NCBI GenBank assembly: GCA_021852225.1
Contig: JAJZOA010000102.1
Coordinates: 1 to 13,301 of the forward strand
Origin: Planctomycetota bacterium
Lineage (GTDB): Bacteria > Planctomycetota > Phycisphaerae > WQYP01
DNA: 13,301 nucleotides
Direction: 5' to 3'
Position numbers and translations under genes: made by a program. Of this stretch, positions 1 through 8,010 are shown one piece after another. The notes below the pieces were generated by a model. That model did not search any database. It saw only the letters and a program-made list of their open reading frames with translations, and was not told where the DNA came from. How positions within the stretch are numbered: the stretch's first letter is position 1; every line of letters starts with the position of its first letter.

Positions 1-413
1 TGGTGGCGCTGGCGCGCGCTTCGCAACCCATCATGAATGCCAATGGCTCTATCCTTACACTCAGCTATCTGGGGGCCGAAAAATACATTCCCATGTACAA
101 CGTGATGGCCGTTGCCAAAGCCGCGCTGGAATGTTCCGTTCGATATCTGGCCGCAGAAATGGGCCGACATGAAAAGCACATTCGCGTCAATGCCATCAGC
201 GCCGGAGCGGTCAAAACCATGGCAGCACGCGGCATCGGCGATATTGATAAAATGATGACCCATTATACGGAAAAATCGCCGCTTCCATGGGAAGTCGATA
301 CCGCGGCCGCCCATGTTGGCCGCACCGGATTGTATCTGGCCAGCGATCTGTCTTCAGGCGTAACCGGTGAAACCATTTACGTGGACGGTGGCTATAACAT
401 CGTCGGGTGGTAA
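1..413 (+). CDS. fabI: Enoyl-[acyl-carrier-protein] reductase (NADH), C-terminal part; 5' end lies outside the window
   Basis: FabI performs the last, NADH-dependent reduction of each round of type II fatty acid elongation in the cytoplasm. Only the last ~136 residues are visible; the first complete codon starts at base 3 and the GTG there is an internal codon, since the Rossmann N-terminus is missing. The FabI catalytic pattern is clear: Tyr-22 in LSYLGAE, Tyr-32 in MYNVMAVAK and Lys-39, with the same 10 and 7 residue spacings as Y146, Y156 and K163 of E. coli FabI. The segment VNAISAGAVKTMAA and the C-terminal VTGETIYVDGGYNIVG also match the family, which distinguishes it from generic short-chain dehydrogenases. 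The stop is 3 nt before the next gene, so the two are probably cotranscribed and translationally coupled. Confidence 0.95.
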   Translation, partial: VALARASQPIMNANGSILTLSYLGAEKYIPMYNVMAVAKAALECSVRYLAAEMGRHEKHIRVNAISAGAVKTMAARGIGDIDKMMTHYTEKSPLPWEVDTAAAHVGRTGLYLASDLSSGVTGETIYVDGGYNIVGW

Positions 414-416
414 TTC

Positions 417-1451
417 ATGAAAACCAGCATTCAGACTCCGCCCACCGCAATTGCGCTGGCGGTGGACCTGCTGGTGGGCGGAAACCTCGTGGCGTTTCCC
501 ACCGAAACCGTTTACGGCCTTGGTGCCGATGCCCGGCAGACGGCCGCCATTGAATTGGTCTATCGGGTGAAGGGCCGACCCGCCAATAATCCGCTGATTG
601 TCCACGTGGCGGATATTCAAACCGCCCGGCAATGCGCTGGGGCCTTTCCACCGGCCGCCGAAATTCTGGCCTCGGCCTTCTGGCCCGGCCCGCTGACCAT
701 GGTGCTGCCGCGCGGACCGGCAATCTGCCCCGCCGCCTGCGCCGGCTTAAATACCATGGCCATTCGTCTGCCCAACCATCCGATTGCGCTGGAAATATTG
801 GGGCGCTTCGGCCATCCGGTTTGCGCGCCCAGCGCCAATTTAAGTGGACAGACTTCGCCAACCTCGGCGGCGCATGTCCTGACTGAACTTGACGGCTTAA
901 TTCCGCTGATTGTCGACGGCGGAAGCTGTACCGTCGGACTGGAATCGACCGTGGTGGACCTGACCGGTCCATCACCGGTGGTCCTGCGGCCCGGCGCAAT
1001 TACCGCGGAAATGATTCAACGCGAACTTCTTAACGCCGGATTCAACTCCCGCGTTGTCCTTGAATCCCCTATGACATCGGCCGACCGTGGAGACGCCATG
1101 GCCAGCCCCGGCCTGCTGGCGCGCCATTACGCCCCGCGCACTCCAGCATTCCGATTTGCCCGCACCGATGCCGACCGGGTCATTCATTGGCTGCAACAGC
1201 AGCCGCGCCAGTCCCGGATAGCGCTTCTGGTGTTTCCCGGCGGCCCGATATTTGAGGGAATCGCCGAACAGATGGTTCTGCCCGCGGGCGGGGCCGCCTG
1301 CGCCCAGCAGTTGTACGCCATGCTTAGAAAAGCCGATGAGGGCCACTTTGACACGATTCTTCTGGAAATGCCCGAATTGCAAACGGGTGTCTGGGCGGCC
1401 ATTATTGACCGCATGACACGCGCCACCCGGGAGCTTGCATCCTATGCTTGA
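417..1451 (+). CDS. L-threonylcarbamoyladenylate synthase, Sua5 type (TsaC/YrdC domain plus Sua5 domain)
   Basis: This enzyme makes threonylcarbamoyl-AMP from threonine, bicarbonate and ATP, the first step of the t6A37 modification of ANN-decoding tRNAs. The 344-residue protein has the long Sua5 architecture. The YrdC domain (about residues 12-200) shows the FPTETVYGLGADA motif (27-39), Lys-52 and Arg-54 in KGRPANNPL, and CAPSANLSG (136-144). The Sua5 domain is announced by SPGLLARHYAP (230-240), the linker signature that closes over the active site, and runs to the C-terminus. ATG at 417 is chosen because it follows the fabI stop by 3 nt and has a GGGTGG-like site upstream. The 3' end overlaps alr by 8 nt. 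Function is well supported; tsaC and sua5 are both used as gene names, so no symbol is given. Confidence 0.95.
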   Translation: MKTSIQTPPTAIALAVDLLVGGNLVAFPTETVYGLGADARQTAAIELVYRVKGRPANNPLIVHVADIQTARQCAGAFPPAAEILASAFWPGPLTMVLPRGPAICPAACAGLNTMAIRLPNHPIALEILGRFGHPVCAPSANLSGQTSPTSAAHVLTELDGLIPLIVDGGSCTVGLESTVVDLTGPSPVVLRPGAITAEMIQRELLNAGFNSRVVLESPMTSADRGDAMASPGLLARHYAPRTPAFRFARTDADRVIHWLQQQPRQSRIALLVFPGGPIFEGIAEQMVLPAGGAACAQQLYAMLRKADEGHFDTILLEMPELQTGVWAAIIDRMTRATRELASYA

Positions 1452-2592
1452 ACAGGCTGGCACATTGCGGCTCTCGCGTGAACGCACGGTTCACAATATT
1501 CATCTGTTCCGCAACAGGCTGCCCGCTTCCACTCAATTGTGCGCCACTGTGAAAGCCAATGCGTATGGCCATGGTGTCATGGAAATGACTCCACTGCTGG
1601 CAACCGCGGGAATAGACTGGTTTTGCGTTTATTCCATCGCCGAGGCTCTGGAAATTGCCAATCTCGTCGCGGGCAAACCGATTCTGGTCCTGGCTCCTTT
1701 GGTGCTGCCGGCGGGAACCGCCCCCCACCCTGAATTACTGCAAGCATTTAACCAACTGCTTCACCGCACGAATATAAGAATAACACTGACAGATGAGCAA
1801 TCCGCGCGACACCTGGCAACCCTGGTCAGCCACCTGCAACCCGCCGCGCCATTGCCCGTGCATATTCAGGTGGACACCGGCCTGACGCGCCAGGGTGCGG
1901 CCATGAATGAAGTTGAAATGCTATGCCGCACCGTGGCCGCACAACCCGCGCTGCGGCTCGAAGGACTTTTCGCGCATCTCTCCCATGGCGATATCCCGGC
2001 GGCCCCCGCATCACCCGCACAACTTCGCGCCTTTGCCGGACTGGCGGAAAGAATCAGGCTTTTTGCGCCGCACATCCTGCTTCATGCCCAGAACACCGGT
2101 GGTGCATGGCACTGGCCCGGCGAACCACTGGACATGGTGCGACTGGGAATTGGCCTGTATGGCCTGCAACCGGCCGTTGAACATCCTATTCCCGCACTGG
2201 CACCTGTGGCCTGTCTGCAAGCGCCGATTACCGCCATTCATTCCCGTGCGCCTGGAACGGGAATTGGTTATGGCCACACCCATATTCTAAAGCGCGACAG
2301 CCGCGTGGCCGTCGTTCCCGTGGGATATGCGGATGGCTATCCGCGCGCCCTGTCCAATCGGGCGCACGCGGAAATCAACCGCATACCGGTTCCGGTGATC
2401 GGCCGGGTCAGTATGGATCAGACCCTTCTGGATGTAACCGATGCACAGGCCACCATCGGCGACCAGGTCACGCTGGTCAGTTCCGATCCGGCGTCACCGT
2501 TGTGCATGGATGCGCTGGCATCACTCTGCGGCACCATTGGTTATGAACTGGCCACCGGACTGGGCCGACGGCTGCGCCGGGTGGTCGAATAG
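1444..2592 (+). CDS. alr: Alanine racemase (PLP-dependent)
   Basis: Alr interconverts L- and D-alanine, supplying D-Ala for peptidoglycan. With ATG at 1444 the protein has 382 residues, normal for the family. The pyridoxal-phosphate lysine is Lys-37 in ATVKANAYGHG; the second catalytic residue is the Tyr of GIGYGHTHI in the C-terminal beta domain, followed by VVPVGYADGYPR and the VIGRVSMDQTLLDVT segment. GGGAG at 1429-1433 lies 10 nt before this ATG; a TTG at 1435 would leave no room for a ribosome site. The first strand (GTLRLSRERTVHNI) is more divergent than the usual WxEIDxxAxxxN start. The start lies inside the previous coding region, which suggests translational coupling. Together with fabI it gives the operon an envelope-building character. 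Confidence 0.95.
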   Translation: MLEQAGTLRLSRERTVHNIHLFRNRLPASTQLCATVKANAYGHGVMEMTPLLATAGIDWFCVYSIAEALEIANLVAGKPILVLAPLVLPAGTAPHPELLQAFNQLLHRTNIRITLTDEQSARHLATLVSHLQPAAPLPVHIQVDTGLTRQGAAMNEVEMLCRTVAAQPALRLEGLFAHLSHGDIPAAPASPAQLRAFAGLAERIRLFAPHILLHAQNTGGAWHWPGEPLDMVRLGIGLYGLQPAVEHPIPALAPVACLQAPITAIHSRAPGTGIGYGHTHILKRDSRVAVVPVGYADGYPRALSNRAHAEINRIPVPVIGRVSMDQTLLDVTDAQATIGDQVTLVSSDPASPLCMDALASLCGTIGYELATGLGRRLRRVVE

Positions 2593-2624
2593 GCCATGCA
2601 GATAAGCCGCAAATAAAATGTATT

Positions 2625-2629
2625 GGAGG
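2625..2629 (+). promoter_or_regulatory. Shine-Dalgarno site deciding the dehydrogenase start
   Basis: GGAGG placed 5 nt upstream of ATG 2635. It rules out the in-frame TTG at 2623 as the start. Confidence 0.8.
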
Positions 2630-2634
2630 CACCC

Positions 2635-3621
2635 ATGGCGCATCAATTTCTGATCACGCGCGCAATACCGCACCAGGCGATCGACCTGTTGTCAAAACAC
2701 GGGACGGTAACAGTCAACCCGCATGACCGCGTTCTGCATCCTGAAGAACTTATAGATATGGGCCGATCATGCGATGGCTGGCTGACCATGCTGACCGATA
2801 TTATTTCCAAACCTGTACTTGAAGAGTGCACGAACCTGCGCGGCATCAGCAACTACGCGGTTGGTTTTAATAACATTGATATTGCAACATGTACCGCGCG
2901 GGGTATTGGCACCGCCAACACGCCGGACGTCCTGACCGAAGCCACCGCCGAATTGGCCTGGGCGCTTATTCTGGCCTGCTGCCGCCGCGTGGTGGAAGCG
3001 GACGCCTGTGTGCGCAGCGGCGCATGGCGCGGCTGGGCACCTCTGGAATTTATGGGGACCGGTGTCACCGGAAAAACACTGGGCATCGTGGGGGCCGGAC
3101 GCATTGGCACCCGCGTGGCGGAAATGTCACGCGGGTTCACAATGCCGGTTGTGTATTCCGGTCGGCGGCGAAATCAGACACTGGAGGCGTCGGTCGGTGC
3201 CAAATATCTGACATTTCATGACCTCCTCACTCAGGCGGATATCATTTCGCTTCATCTGCCGCTGACCGATGACACACGACACCTGATTGGCGCGCAGGAA
3301 TTCGCCCGCATGAAACCTTCGGCCATTCTGATTAACACCGGCCGCGGACCGCTGATTCATGAAACCGCGCTTGTCGCCGCGTTGCGCAACGGGCAAATCG
3401 CGGCCGCCGGCCTGGACGTGTTCGAGCATGAACCGCAAATTGCCTCCGGCCTGACAGAGCTTGCCAATGTGGTTCTGCTGCCGCATATCGGGTCGGCAAC
3501 CGTCGAAACGCGGACCCGTATGGCGGTGATGGCCAGCGAAAATCTTCTGGCCATGGTCGAAGGCCGATGTCCAGCCCATCCGCTGAACCCGCAAATATAT
3601 CACCCGCCGGGCCACAGTTAA
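2635..3621 (+). CDS. D-2-hydroxyacid dehydrogenase, glyoxylate/hydroxypyruvate reductase (D-glycerate dehydrogenase) group
   Basis: A cytoplasmic NAD(P)H-dependent oxidoreductase of 328 residues that interconverts 2-oxoacids and D-2-hydroxyacids. The nucleotide-binding loop is GAGRIG (153-158). The catalytic triad is visible: Arg-237 in NTGRGPL, Glu-266 in DVFEHEP and His-284 in LLPHIGSAT. The segments VGFNNIDIAT, NTPDVLTEATAELAWALIL and WRGWAP are typical of the glyoxylate/hydroxypyruvate reductase branch rather than SerA, and no ACT domain follows. ATG at 2635 is chosen because GGAGG (2625-2629) sits 5 nt upstream; an in-frame TTG at 2623 overlaps that site. It is last in the fabI-sua5-alr run, 42 nt after alr. 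A role as a VanH-like D-lactate producer beside alr is conceivable but no ligase is seen; exact substrate is unresolved. Confidence 0.88.
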   Translation: MAHQFLITRAIPHQAIDLLSKHGTVTVNPHDRVLHPEELIDMGRSCDGWLTMLTDIISKPVLEECTNLRGISNYAVGFNNIDIATCTARGIGTANTPDVLTEATAELAWALILACCRRVVEADACVRSGAWRGWAPLEFMGTGVTGKTLGIVGAGRIGTRVAEMSRGFTMPVVYSGRRRNQTLEASVGAKYLTFHDLLTQADIISLHLPLTDDTRHLIGAQEFARMKPSAILINTGRGPLIHETALVAALRNGQIAAAGLDVFEHEPQIASGLTELANVVLLPHIGSATVETRTRMAVMASENLLAMVEGRCPAHPLNPQIYHPPGHS

Positions 3622-3626
3622 AAAGG

Positions 3627-3667
3627 GCATGGCCGGCAAGGGAAGCTGCGACCCCAACCGGCCATGC
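3627..3667 (+). terminator. Long hairpin closing the fabI-sua5-alr-dehydrogenase operon
   Basis: GCATGGCCGG (3627-3636) and CCGGCCATGC (3658-3667) form a perfect 10-bp stem starting 6 nt after the dehydrogenase stop. Inside it GGG (3640-3642) can pair with CCC (3653-3655), stacking a second short stem. No U tract follows, so it is either a non-canonical terminator or an mRNA 3'-end stabiliser. Assignment as a transcription end rests on position and stem strength. Confidence 0.5.
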
Positions 3668-4004
3668 GAGGGCAAGATGATGTTCAGTGCCACCGTGGAT
3701 TTCCCCGCGATACAATCGCCCCTGGCAAATCCGCGTGCATGGCACGAATGAATTGAAAGTCATGATCGCAGATTCCGAGGCATCGCCCAATCGGAAAGGC
3801 ACGCAATATCAGATGGGGAAAATCCTTAATCCATCATCGGATTTCCGCCCAAGCCCGGCTCACCAGACGGTCCGCACCATCGCCAATGCCTTTGGTAACC
3901 GACAGTGGACGCGGGCGGCAAAGGGCATTAGTGTCAATTCATTGAAAAAGGTCGGCAGCGGGCCGGCCGGGAGCTCGTGAATTCGCCAGGCTGGATATCG
4001 CCGC
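3668..4004 (+). other. Spacer before hemC without a supported gene
   Basis: About 340 bases. A 97-codon open frame starting with GTG at 3687 exists, but it has no ribosome site, an unremarkable composition and no recognisable motif. A weak inverted repeat GGATTT/AAATCC (3697-3702/3727-3732) is present. No convincing -35/-10 pair for hemC could be picked by eye. Confidence 0.5.
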
Positions 4005-4967
4005 ATGAATGATTCAAAACCTATTCGCATTGGTACACGCGGCAGCCTGTTGGCCCGCACGCAAGCAGGCATGATTCGCAATCAACTTCTGCCGCTTGCC
4101 GGCGGGCGGCCCGTGGAACTGGTCATTATTTCCACCAGTGGCGACCAATTGGCGAATCAGCCGTTGGCGCAAATTGGCGGCAAGGGTCTTTTTGTAAAGG
4201 AAATTGAAGCCGCCCTTCTTGCGGGGGAAATTGATCTTGCGGTGCATTCGGCCAAGGATGTGCCAGTGGAAATTCCGGACGGTCTTTCATTGTCCGCCAC
4301 GCCGCCGCGCGAAGCCCCCAACGATGTCTGGTTCGGTCATGCGGGCCAAAGCATTCTGAAACTGCCGCGCGGCGCGGTGGTGGGCAGTTCTTCCCTGCGA
4401 CGCCAAAGCCAACTGCTGATGCTGCGTCCGGACATTCAGGTTCAGCCCTTGCGGGGAAATATTGACACGCGTCTGAAAAAAGTTCGTGACGGTGTCATCG
4501 CCGGCACGATTTTAGCGCTTTCGGGACTTCGGCGGGCCGAGCTTCTGCCGGCAGAAGCCACTATTTTGTCGGAGGACGAATTTATTCCCGCCGCCGGTCA
4601 GGGCACGCTGGTTCTGGAAACCCGCACGGATGACGCAATCATTCGCACTGTGTTAAATCTGATTCATGATGTGCAGACCGCCGCGGCGCTGGCCTTTGAA
4701 CGCGGCATCGTGCGGAGGCTGGCCGGGGACTGCCTGGCACCCATTGGCGTCTGTGCCATGCCGCGAACCGCTGCCGGTCAGAAAGGCTGGATTGTCCGCG
4801 CTATTGCCGCCCGACCCGATGGCAAAGCCTGCGCCCGGGCCGCTTTACTGACCGATGATCCATCGATAAATGGATTAAACGCTTTGTATCAACCGCTGCT
4901 CAATGCGCTGGAAAGCCGCGGCGCAAGGGAAATTCTTCGAACCGCCGGACCGGATAGCCGCACCTGA
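4005..4967 (+). CDS. hemC: Hydroxymethylbilane synthase (porphobilinogen deaminase)
   Basis: HemC joins four porphobilinogen units into hydroxymethylbilane in tetrapyrrole (heme, siroheme, cobalamin) synthesis. The 320-residue protein starts with IRIGTRGSLLARTQ (7-20). Catalytic Asp-85 lies in HSAKDVP, substrate-side-chain arginines in GSSSLRRQSQL and RGNIDTRLKKV, and the dipyrromethane cofactor is carried by Cys-243 in LAGDCLAPIG. All expected residues are present and length is normal. ATG 4005 matches the family N-terminus; an overlapping ATG at 4009 is out of frame. The upstream ribosome site is poor (AGG at 3988-3990, rather distant). It stands alone here, without hemA, hemB or hemD, and converges on the DUF2167 gene 35 nt downstream. 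Confidence 0.96.
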   Translation: MNDSKPIRIGTRGSLLARTQAGMIRNQLLPLAGGRPVELVIISTSGDQLANQPLAQIGGKGLFVKEIEAALLAGEIDLAVHSAKDVPVEIPDGLSLSATPPREAPNDVWFGHAGQSILKLPRGAVVGSSSLRRQSQLLMLRPDIQVQPLRGNIDTRLKKVRDGVIAGTILALSGLRRAELLPAEATILSEDEFIPAAGQGTLVLETRTDDAIIRTVLNLIHDVQTAAALAFERGIVRRLAGDCLAPIGVCAMPRTAAGQKGWIVRAIAARPDGKACARAALLTDDPSINGLNALYQPLLNALESRGAREILRTAGPDSRT

Positions 4968-5002
4968 TTTCCCCGCATGTCCCGCAATCCGCCGTCATGT
5001 TT

Positions 5003-5911
5003 TCAGGCCGATTTTTTCGGACGCCGGAACAGGCGACGGAAAAAGCCCGCCACGGCAACGCAGCCGGCGGCCAGCAGTTTCCACATGGCGGCAAGCTTGG
5101 CTAAAATCACGGCCAATAGTCCGGTTTTCAGCGCCACCGCCGCCGCACCACCCGTAATCAGCGCCGCCAGGCCATATTCGGCAATTTTATCCCCAGTTTT
5201 ATATGCCGAATAACGCTCGTCCGGATTGTAATGAAACCCGCTTAAAAGACCGTTGAATTTAACCACATCGGCATCCAGATTTTGCGGATCATCCACCAGC
5301 AGCGCGCTGGTAACGCCCCGGCGACCCAGAATGCGGGTGTTGTAATTGACAAATTCCTGATTGCCGCTGGACGCAAGTATCGCCCACTCCAGGCGACGCG
5401 TCTGGGTGTCGTACCGTGGCGGAAACTTCCAACCGATGATCGTCATCGCGGCCCAACCGTGCTGGGCACGTTCCTCATTTGCCGCCTTTGTGCCCTGTCG
5501 CACGGTTTGCAGGACCGCCGCCGCGTCAATTTTCTGATTGTCTTTGACGTAACCGATGGGGTTAAAGGAAAAATCCACAAACCAGTCCATAGATTTGGGC
5601 GTCAGAATGTAATGGTGGGTGGACCCGACGGGATTCTGATTAAGTTCCAGAAATTTCTTTGCATCCGCTGGGGAAAGAAATGCATAACCCGCGGGCACCT
5701 GCAGGCTCGCGTGTGAACCGATGATCGCGGTGCACGGGCCGATCTGCCAGTGAAGCCGGGCAAATGGATTAGCGGGCCGCGTGGTGGCCGCAACGGCCGG
5801 CTGAGTAGAAGTAACATTCTGCGCCCCGGCCACGCCGGCGCAACACAACATCAAAATACAGGCCGCCTTGCATGCGGTCATTCGAGCGGATGAAAAATGC
5901 GTTTGCAACAT
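5003..5911 (-). CDS. DUF2167 family secreted, C-terminally membrane-anchored protein
   Basis: Function unknown. The pattern fits DUF2167: IGPCTAIIGSHASLQVPAGYAFL (57-79), the W-F/V-D segment then NPIGYVKDN (117-125), NEERAQHGWAAMTIIGW (145-161), RRLEWAI (172-178), VNYNTRILGRRGV (188-200) and GDKIAEYGLAALITGG (240-255). With ATG at 5911 the protein has 302 residues. Residues 13-30 form a signal peptide h-region ending in AGVAGA, with probable cleavage before Gln-31; two hydrophobic stretches (about 246-272 and 276-290) precede a basic RRLFRRPKK tail, so the body is expected outside the cytoplasm, anchored at the C-terminus. ATG 5911 is preceded by AAGGAG at good spacing; an in-frame GTG at 5944 has none. 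It is monocistronic with its own promoter. Confidence 0.85.
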   Translation of the reverse strand: MLQTHFSSARMTACKAACILMLCCAGVAGAQNVTSTQPAVAATTRPANPFARLHWQIGPCTAIIGSHASLQVPAGYAFLSPADAKKFLELNQNPVGSTHHYILTPKSMDWFVDFSFNPIGYVKDNQKIDAAAVLQTVRQGTKAANEERAQHGWAAMTIIGWKFPPRYDTQTRRLEWAILASSGNQEFVNYNTRILGRRGVTSALLVDDPQNLDADVVKFNGLLSGFHYNPDERYSAYKTGDKIAEYGLAALITGGAAAVALKTGLLAVILAKLAAMWKLLAAGCVAVAGFFRRLFRRPKKSA

Positions 5912-5974
5912 TGACAGACTCCTTCCGAAGGGCCAGGGTTCCACGACAGTTTTTGCGACCGTTTTAGTGCCTGT

Positions 5975-6002
5975 ATGATAACGCGCACAGGTTCCCGGTC
6001 AA
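5975..6002 (-). promoter_or_regulatory. Sigma70-type promoter for the DUF2167 gene
   Basis: On the minus strand TTGACC (5997-6002) and TATCAT (5975-5980) are separated by 16 nt; each box differs from consensus at one position. Predicted transcription start is near 5968, giving a leader of about 57 nt before ATG 5911. Read directly; activity is inferred. Confidence 0.65.
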
Positions 6003-6257
6003 ACAGGCTGTGTCGCGTCTGACGGCCGAGCGTGCCAGTTTGGTCAGCGAATCAAGGATTTTCCCGGCGCATCATGCTGAATCGTCCAGGCGGGTCGGGA
6101 TCAGTCGTTTTGACCCGTAAACGCATGCTCGCACATTGATGGTCCGGTATTCTGTCCGACACACAATTATCAGGATCAGACCGCGAACGTCATTCTTCGC
6201 ATCCTGCTTTTTTTCAATGGGGCAATTGCGCGGACGTGTCGGGAGGGGGACATTGAT
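6003..6257. other. Spacer between the ABC ATPase and the DUF2167 promoter
   Basis: No gene seen. Potential hairpins are CGGGTC/GACCCG (6091-6096/6112-6117, 15-nt loop) and GCGAA/TTCGC near 6184-6201. A run of seven T on the plus strand near 6207-6213 reads as A on the coding strand of the ATPase, so it is not a U tract for that gene. No clear terminator for the ATPase was found. Confidence 0.4.
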
Positions 6258-7310
6258 TTAATGCGTTTCCCAGCAGGCCGCCAGATGATTTGCATCGCCA
6301 CCTTTGGCCTCCATTGGCGGCATATCCACACGGCACCGGTCTTTAGCGATGGAACAGCGTGGATGAAACGGGCAACCGCCCGGCGGATTGGCCGGGCTTG
6401 GAACTTCACCGGCAAGCACCAGACGTCGGTCGGTACGGCGCGGTTCGGGTTTGGGAACGGCGGAAAGCAACGCCTGGGTATAAGGATGTTTGGGAAAACC
6501 CACGATTTGGCGCGAAATGCCGGTTTCCACAATGCGCCCAAGATACATCACGGCTATGCGGTCTGAAAAATGTTCCACCACCGCCAGATTATGCGCGATA
6601 AACAAAAACGCCAGGCCCATGTCGCGTTGCAATTGATTCAACAGATTCAACACTTGTGCCTGAATTGACACATCCAGCGCCGATACCGGTTCATCGCAGA
6701 CAATCAGCCGTGGATTCAAGCCCAGCGCCCGGGCGATTCCAATGCGTTGCCGCTGGCCGCCGGAAAATTCATGCGGATACCGGCCGGCGGCGTCCGCGGA
6801 AAACCCCACACGTTCCAGGAGTGCCGTGACCCGGTTGGGAATCTGGTCGCGCGGGAGAAGGTTATGGACGGCGATGGGTTCGGCGATCATTGCACCGACC
6901 GTCATTCGAGGATTCAGTGATCCGACCGGATCCTGAAAAATGATTTGCATTTGCCGTCGGAGGGATCGCAGCGGACCGGGCCGCATACGCTCAATATCCT
7001 GGCCGTCAAAGCGTACCTGGCCGCTGACAGTGGCGACACCCGGGGGCAAAAGCCGCAGAATCGCCCGGCCGACAGTCGTTTTTCCGCAGCCGGACTCCCC
7101 CACAAGGCCCAGGGTTTCCCCTTGGGCAATGCGCAGATTCACACCATCCACCGCCCGCACATGACCGCTGACAGAACTGAAAAACCCGGTCCGGATAGGA
7201 AAATAGACGCGCAGGTTATCGACTTCCAGCAAAGGCTGGAGGGCGGCACCATTGGAGTTTATCGGTTGATTGTTCATGCCGTCCTGGCCAAAAGGCGCGA
7301 TAGCCATCAT
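6258..7310 (-). CDS. Oligopeptide/dipeptide-type ABC transporter ATP-binding protein (OppF/DppF-like)
   Basis: Cytoplasmic ATPase subunit that would energise peptide (or nickel/sugar) import. In 350 residues it shows Walker A GESGCGKTT (71-79), Q-loop Gln-126 in FQDPVGSLNPR, signature SGGQRQR (183-189), Walker B LIVCDE (202-207) and switch His-240. The C-terminal extension GGCPFHPRCSIAKDRC (311-326) is the oligopeptide/dipeptide transporter C-terminal domain, separating it from other ABC ATPases. ATG at 7310 gives the longest form; ATG at 7277 (MNNQPINSNG) has a better AGGA site 4 nt upstream and may be the true start. Permease, binding-protein and OppD partners are absent from the window; the upstream neighbour on the same strand is an HNH nuclease. 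Partners must be encoded elsewhere. Confidence 0.92.
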   Translation of the reverse strand: MMAIAPFGQDGMNNQPINSNGAALQPLLEVDNLRVYFPIRTGFFSSVSGHVRAVDGVNLRIAQGETLGLVGESGCGKTTVGRAILRLLPPGVATVSGQVRFDGQDIERMRPGPLRSLRRQMQIIFQDPVGSLNPRMTVGAMIAEPIAVHNLLPRDQIPNRVTALLERVGFSADAAGRYPHEFSGGQRQRIGIARALGLNPRLIVCDEPVSALDVSIQAQVLNLLNQLQRDMGLAFLFIAHNLAVVEHFSDRIAVMYLGRIVETGISRQIVGFPKHPYTQALLSAVPKPEPRRTDRRLVLAGEVPSPANPPGGCPFHPRCSIAKDRCRVDMPPMEAKGGDANHLAACWETH

Positions 7311-7318
7311 GCCCGCGA

Positions 7319-7360
7319 TTTTCCCGGTTAATTTTCCCGGTTATTTGTTCCCGGTTATTT
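7319..7360 (-). repeat. Three tandem ~14-nt repeats across the HNH stop codon
   Basis: On the minus strand AAATAACCGGGAAC (7360-7347), AAATAACCGGGAAA (7346-7333) and ATTAACCGGGAAAA (7332-7319) follow each other directly. The shared core TAACCGGGAA occurs three times with periods of 14 and 13 nt. The HNH stop codon TAA is the start of the first core, and the last copy ends 8 nt before the upstream ATG of the ABC ATPase gene. Confidence 0.9.
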
Positions 7361-8005
7361 AAGTTCCACGCTCCAGTACGCATGGGCCAGAAAATGGTTC
7401 CATGACGAGTATTTATCCGAACCGAGCCGAACATTAATGACCGGATTCCGCTTTGGCTTGACGGGCAGCTTTGCCAACTGCATGTGGGCCTGATGGGGCG
7501 TGCGGCCGCCCTTGCGGGCATTGCATTTGACGCAGCAGCAGACCAGATTTTCCCAGACTGTTTTCCCGCCCAAAGATCGCGGAATCACATGGTCCAGCGA
7601 AAGTTCGCTGGTGGGCAGCCTTTTGCGGCAATACTGGCAGGTGCTGTTATCGCGTGCGTAAATATTCCGCCGGTTCAGTTTGACATCCTGCTTGGGGAGG
7701 CGGTCGTAACCAAGCAGCCGGATAATCCGCGGGACCGCTATTTCGTAGCGCACGGTCTGCACAAAGTCGTGGGACTCACGTTCATACTGGGCTTTAAGCT
7801 GAGAAATTTCCGTCCAGGATTCAATGGTGTAACAGAAGTGAATTCCGTTTTCAACGGAAATAACTTCCGCAAGATTTTTACAAAGCAGAATAAAGGCGCG
7901 GCGCGCATTGACCACGCGGATCGGCATATACAGCCGATTCAGGACTAATACGCTGCATGAAAGGCCCGTTGGCGAGGGTAGTTCCGACACGCAAACTGCT
8001 CCCAT
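7355..8005 (-). CDS. HNH endonuclease family protein
   Basis: The 216-residue protein has an N-terminal VLVLNRLYMPIRVVNARRAFILL segment (19-41), the conserved opening of a widespread family of stand-alone HNH proteins, and a C-terminal HNH fold: zinc ligands Cys-123/Cys-126 (CQYC), catalytic Asp-138/His-139 in LDHVIPRSLGG, Asn-153, zinc ligands Cys-158/Cys-161 and Lys-165 in CVKCNARKGG. All nuclease residues are intact. These proteins are chromosomal, often in single copy, with unclear biological role; DNA nicking or cleavage is the family-level expectation. ATG 8005 is used because later methionines would cut the conserved N-terminus; it has no good ribosome site (GGTGA abuts the ATG) and is preceded by a large potential RNA fold. 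The ABC ATPase gene follows after 44 nt. Confidence 0.9.
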   Translation of the reverse strand: MGAVCVSELPSPTGLSCSVLVLNRLYMPIRVVNARRAFILLCKNLAEVISVENGIHFCYTIESWTEISQLKAQYERESHDFVQTVRYEIAVPRIIRLLGYDRLPKQDVKLNRRNIYARDNSTCQYCRKRLPTSELSLDHVIPRSLGGKTVWENLVCCCVKCNARKGGRTPHQAHMQLAKLPVKPKRNPVINVRLGSDKYSSWNHFLAHAYWSVELK

Positions 8006-8010
8006 TCACC

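Noticed and set aside
415..999. 194-codon minus-strand frame opposite the Sua5 gene
   Set aside because: Arg/Pro-rich shadow frame of a GC-rich coding region.
3687..3980. 97-codon plus-strand frame before hemC
   Set aside because: GTG start without a ribosome site, no motif, composition unlike the neighbouring genes.
7319..7360. CRISPR-like array
   Set aside because: Repeats are only 14 nt, directly adjacent with no spacers, and no cas gene is near.
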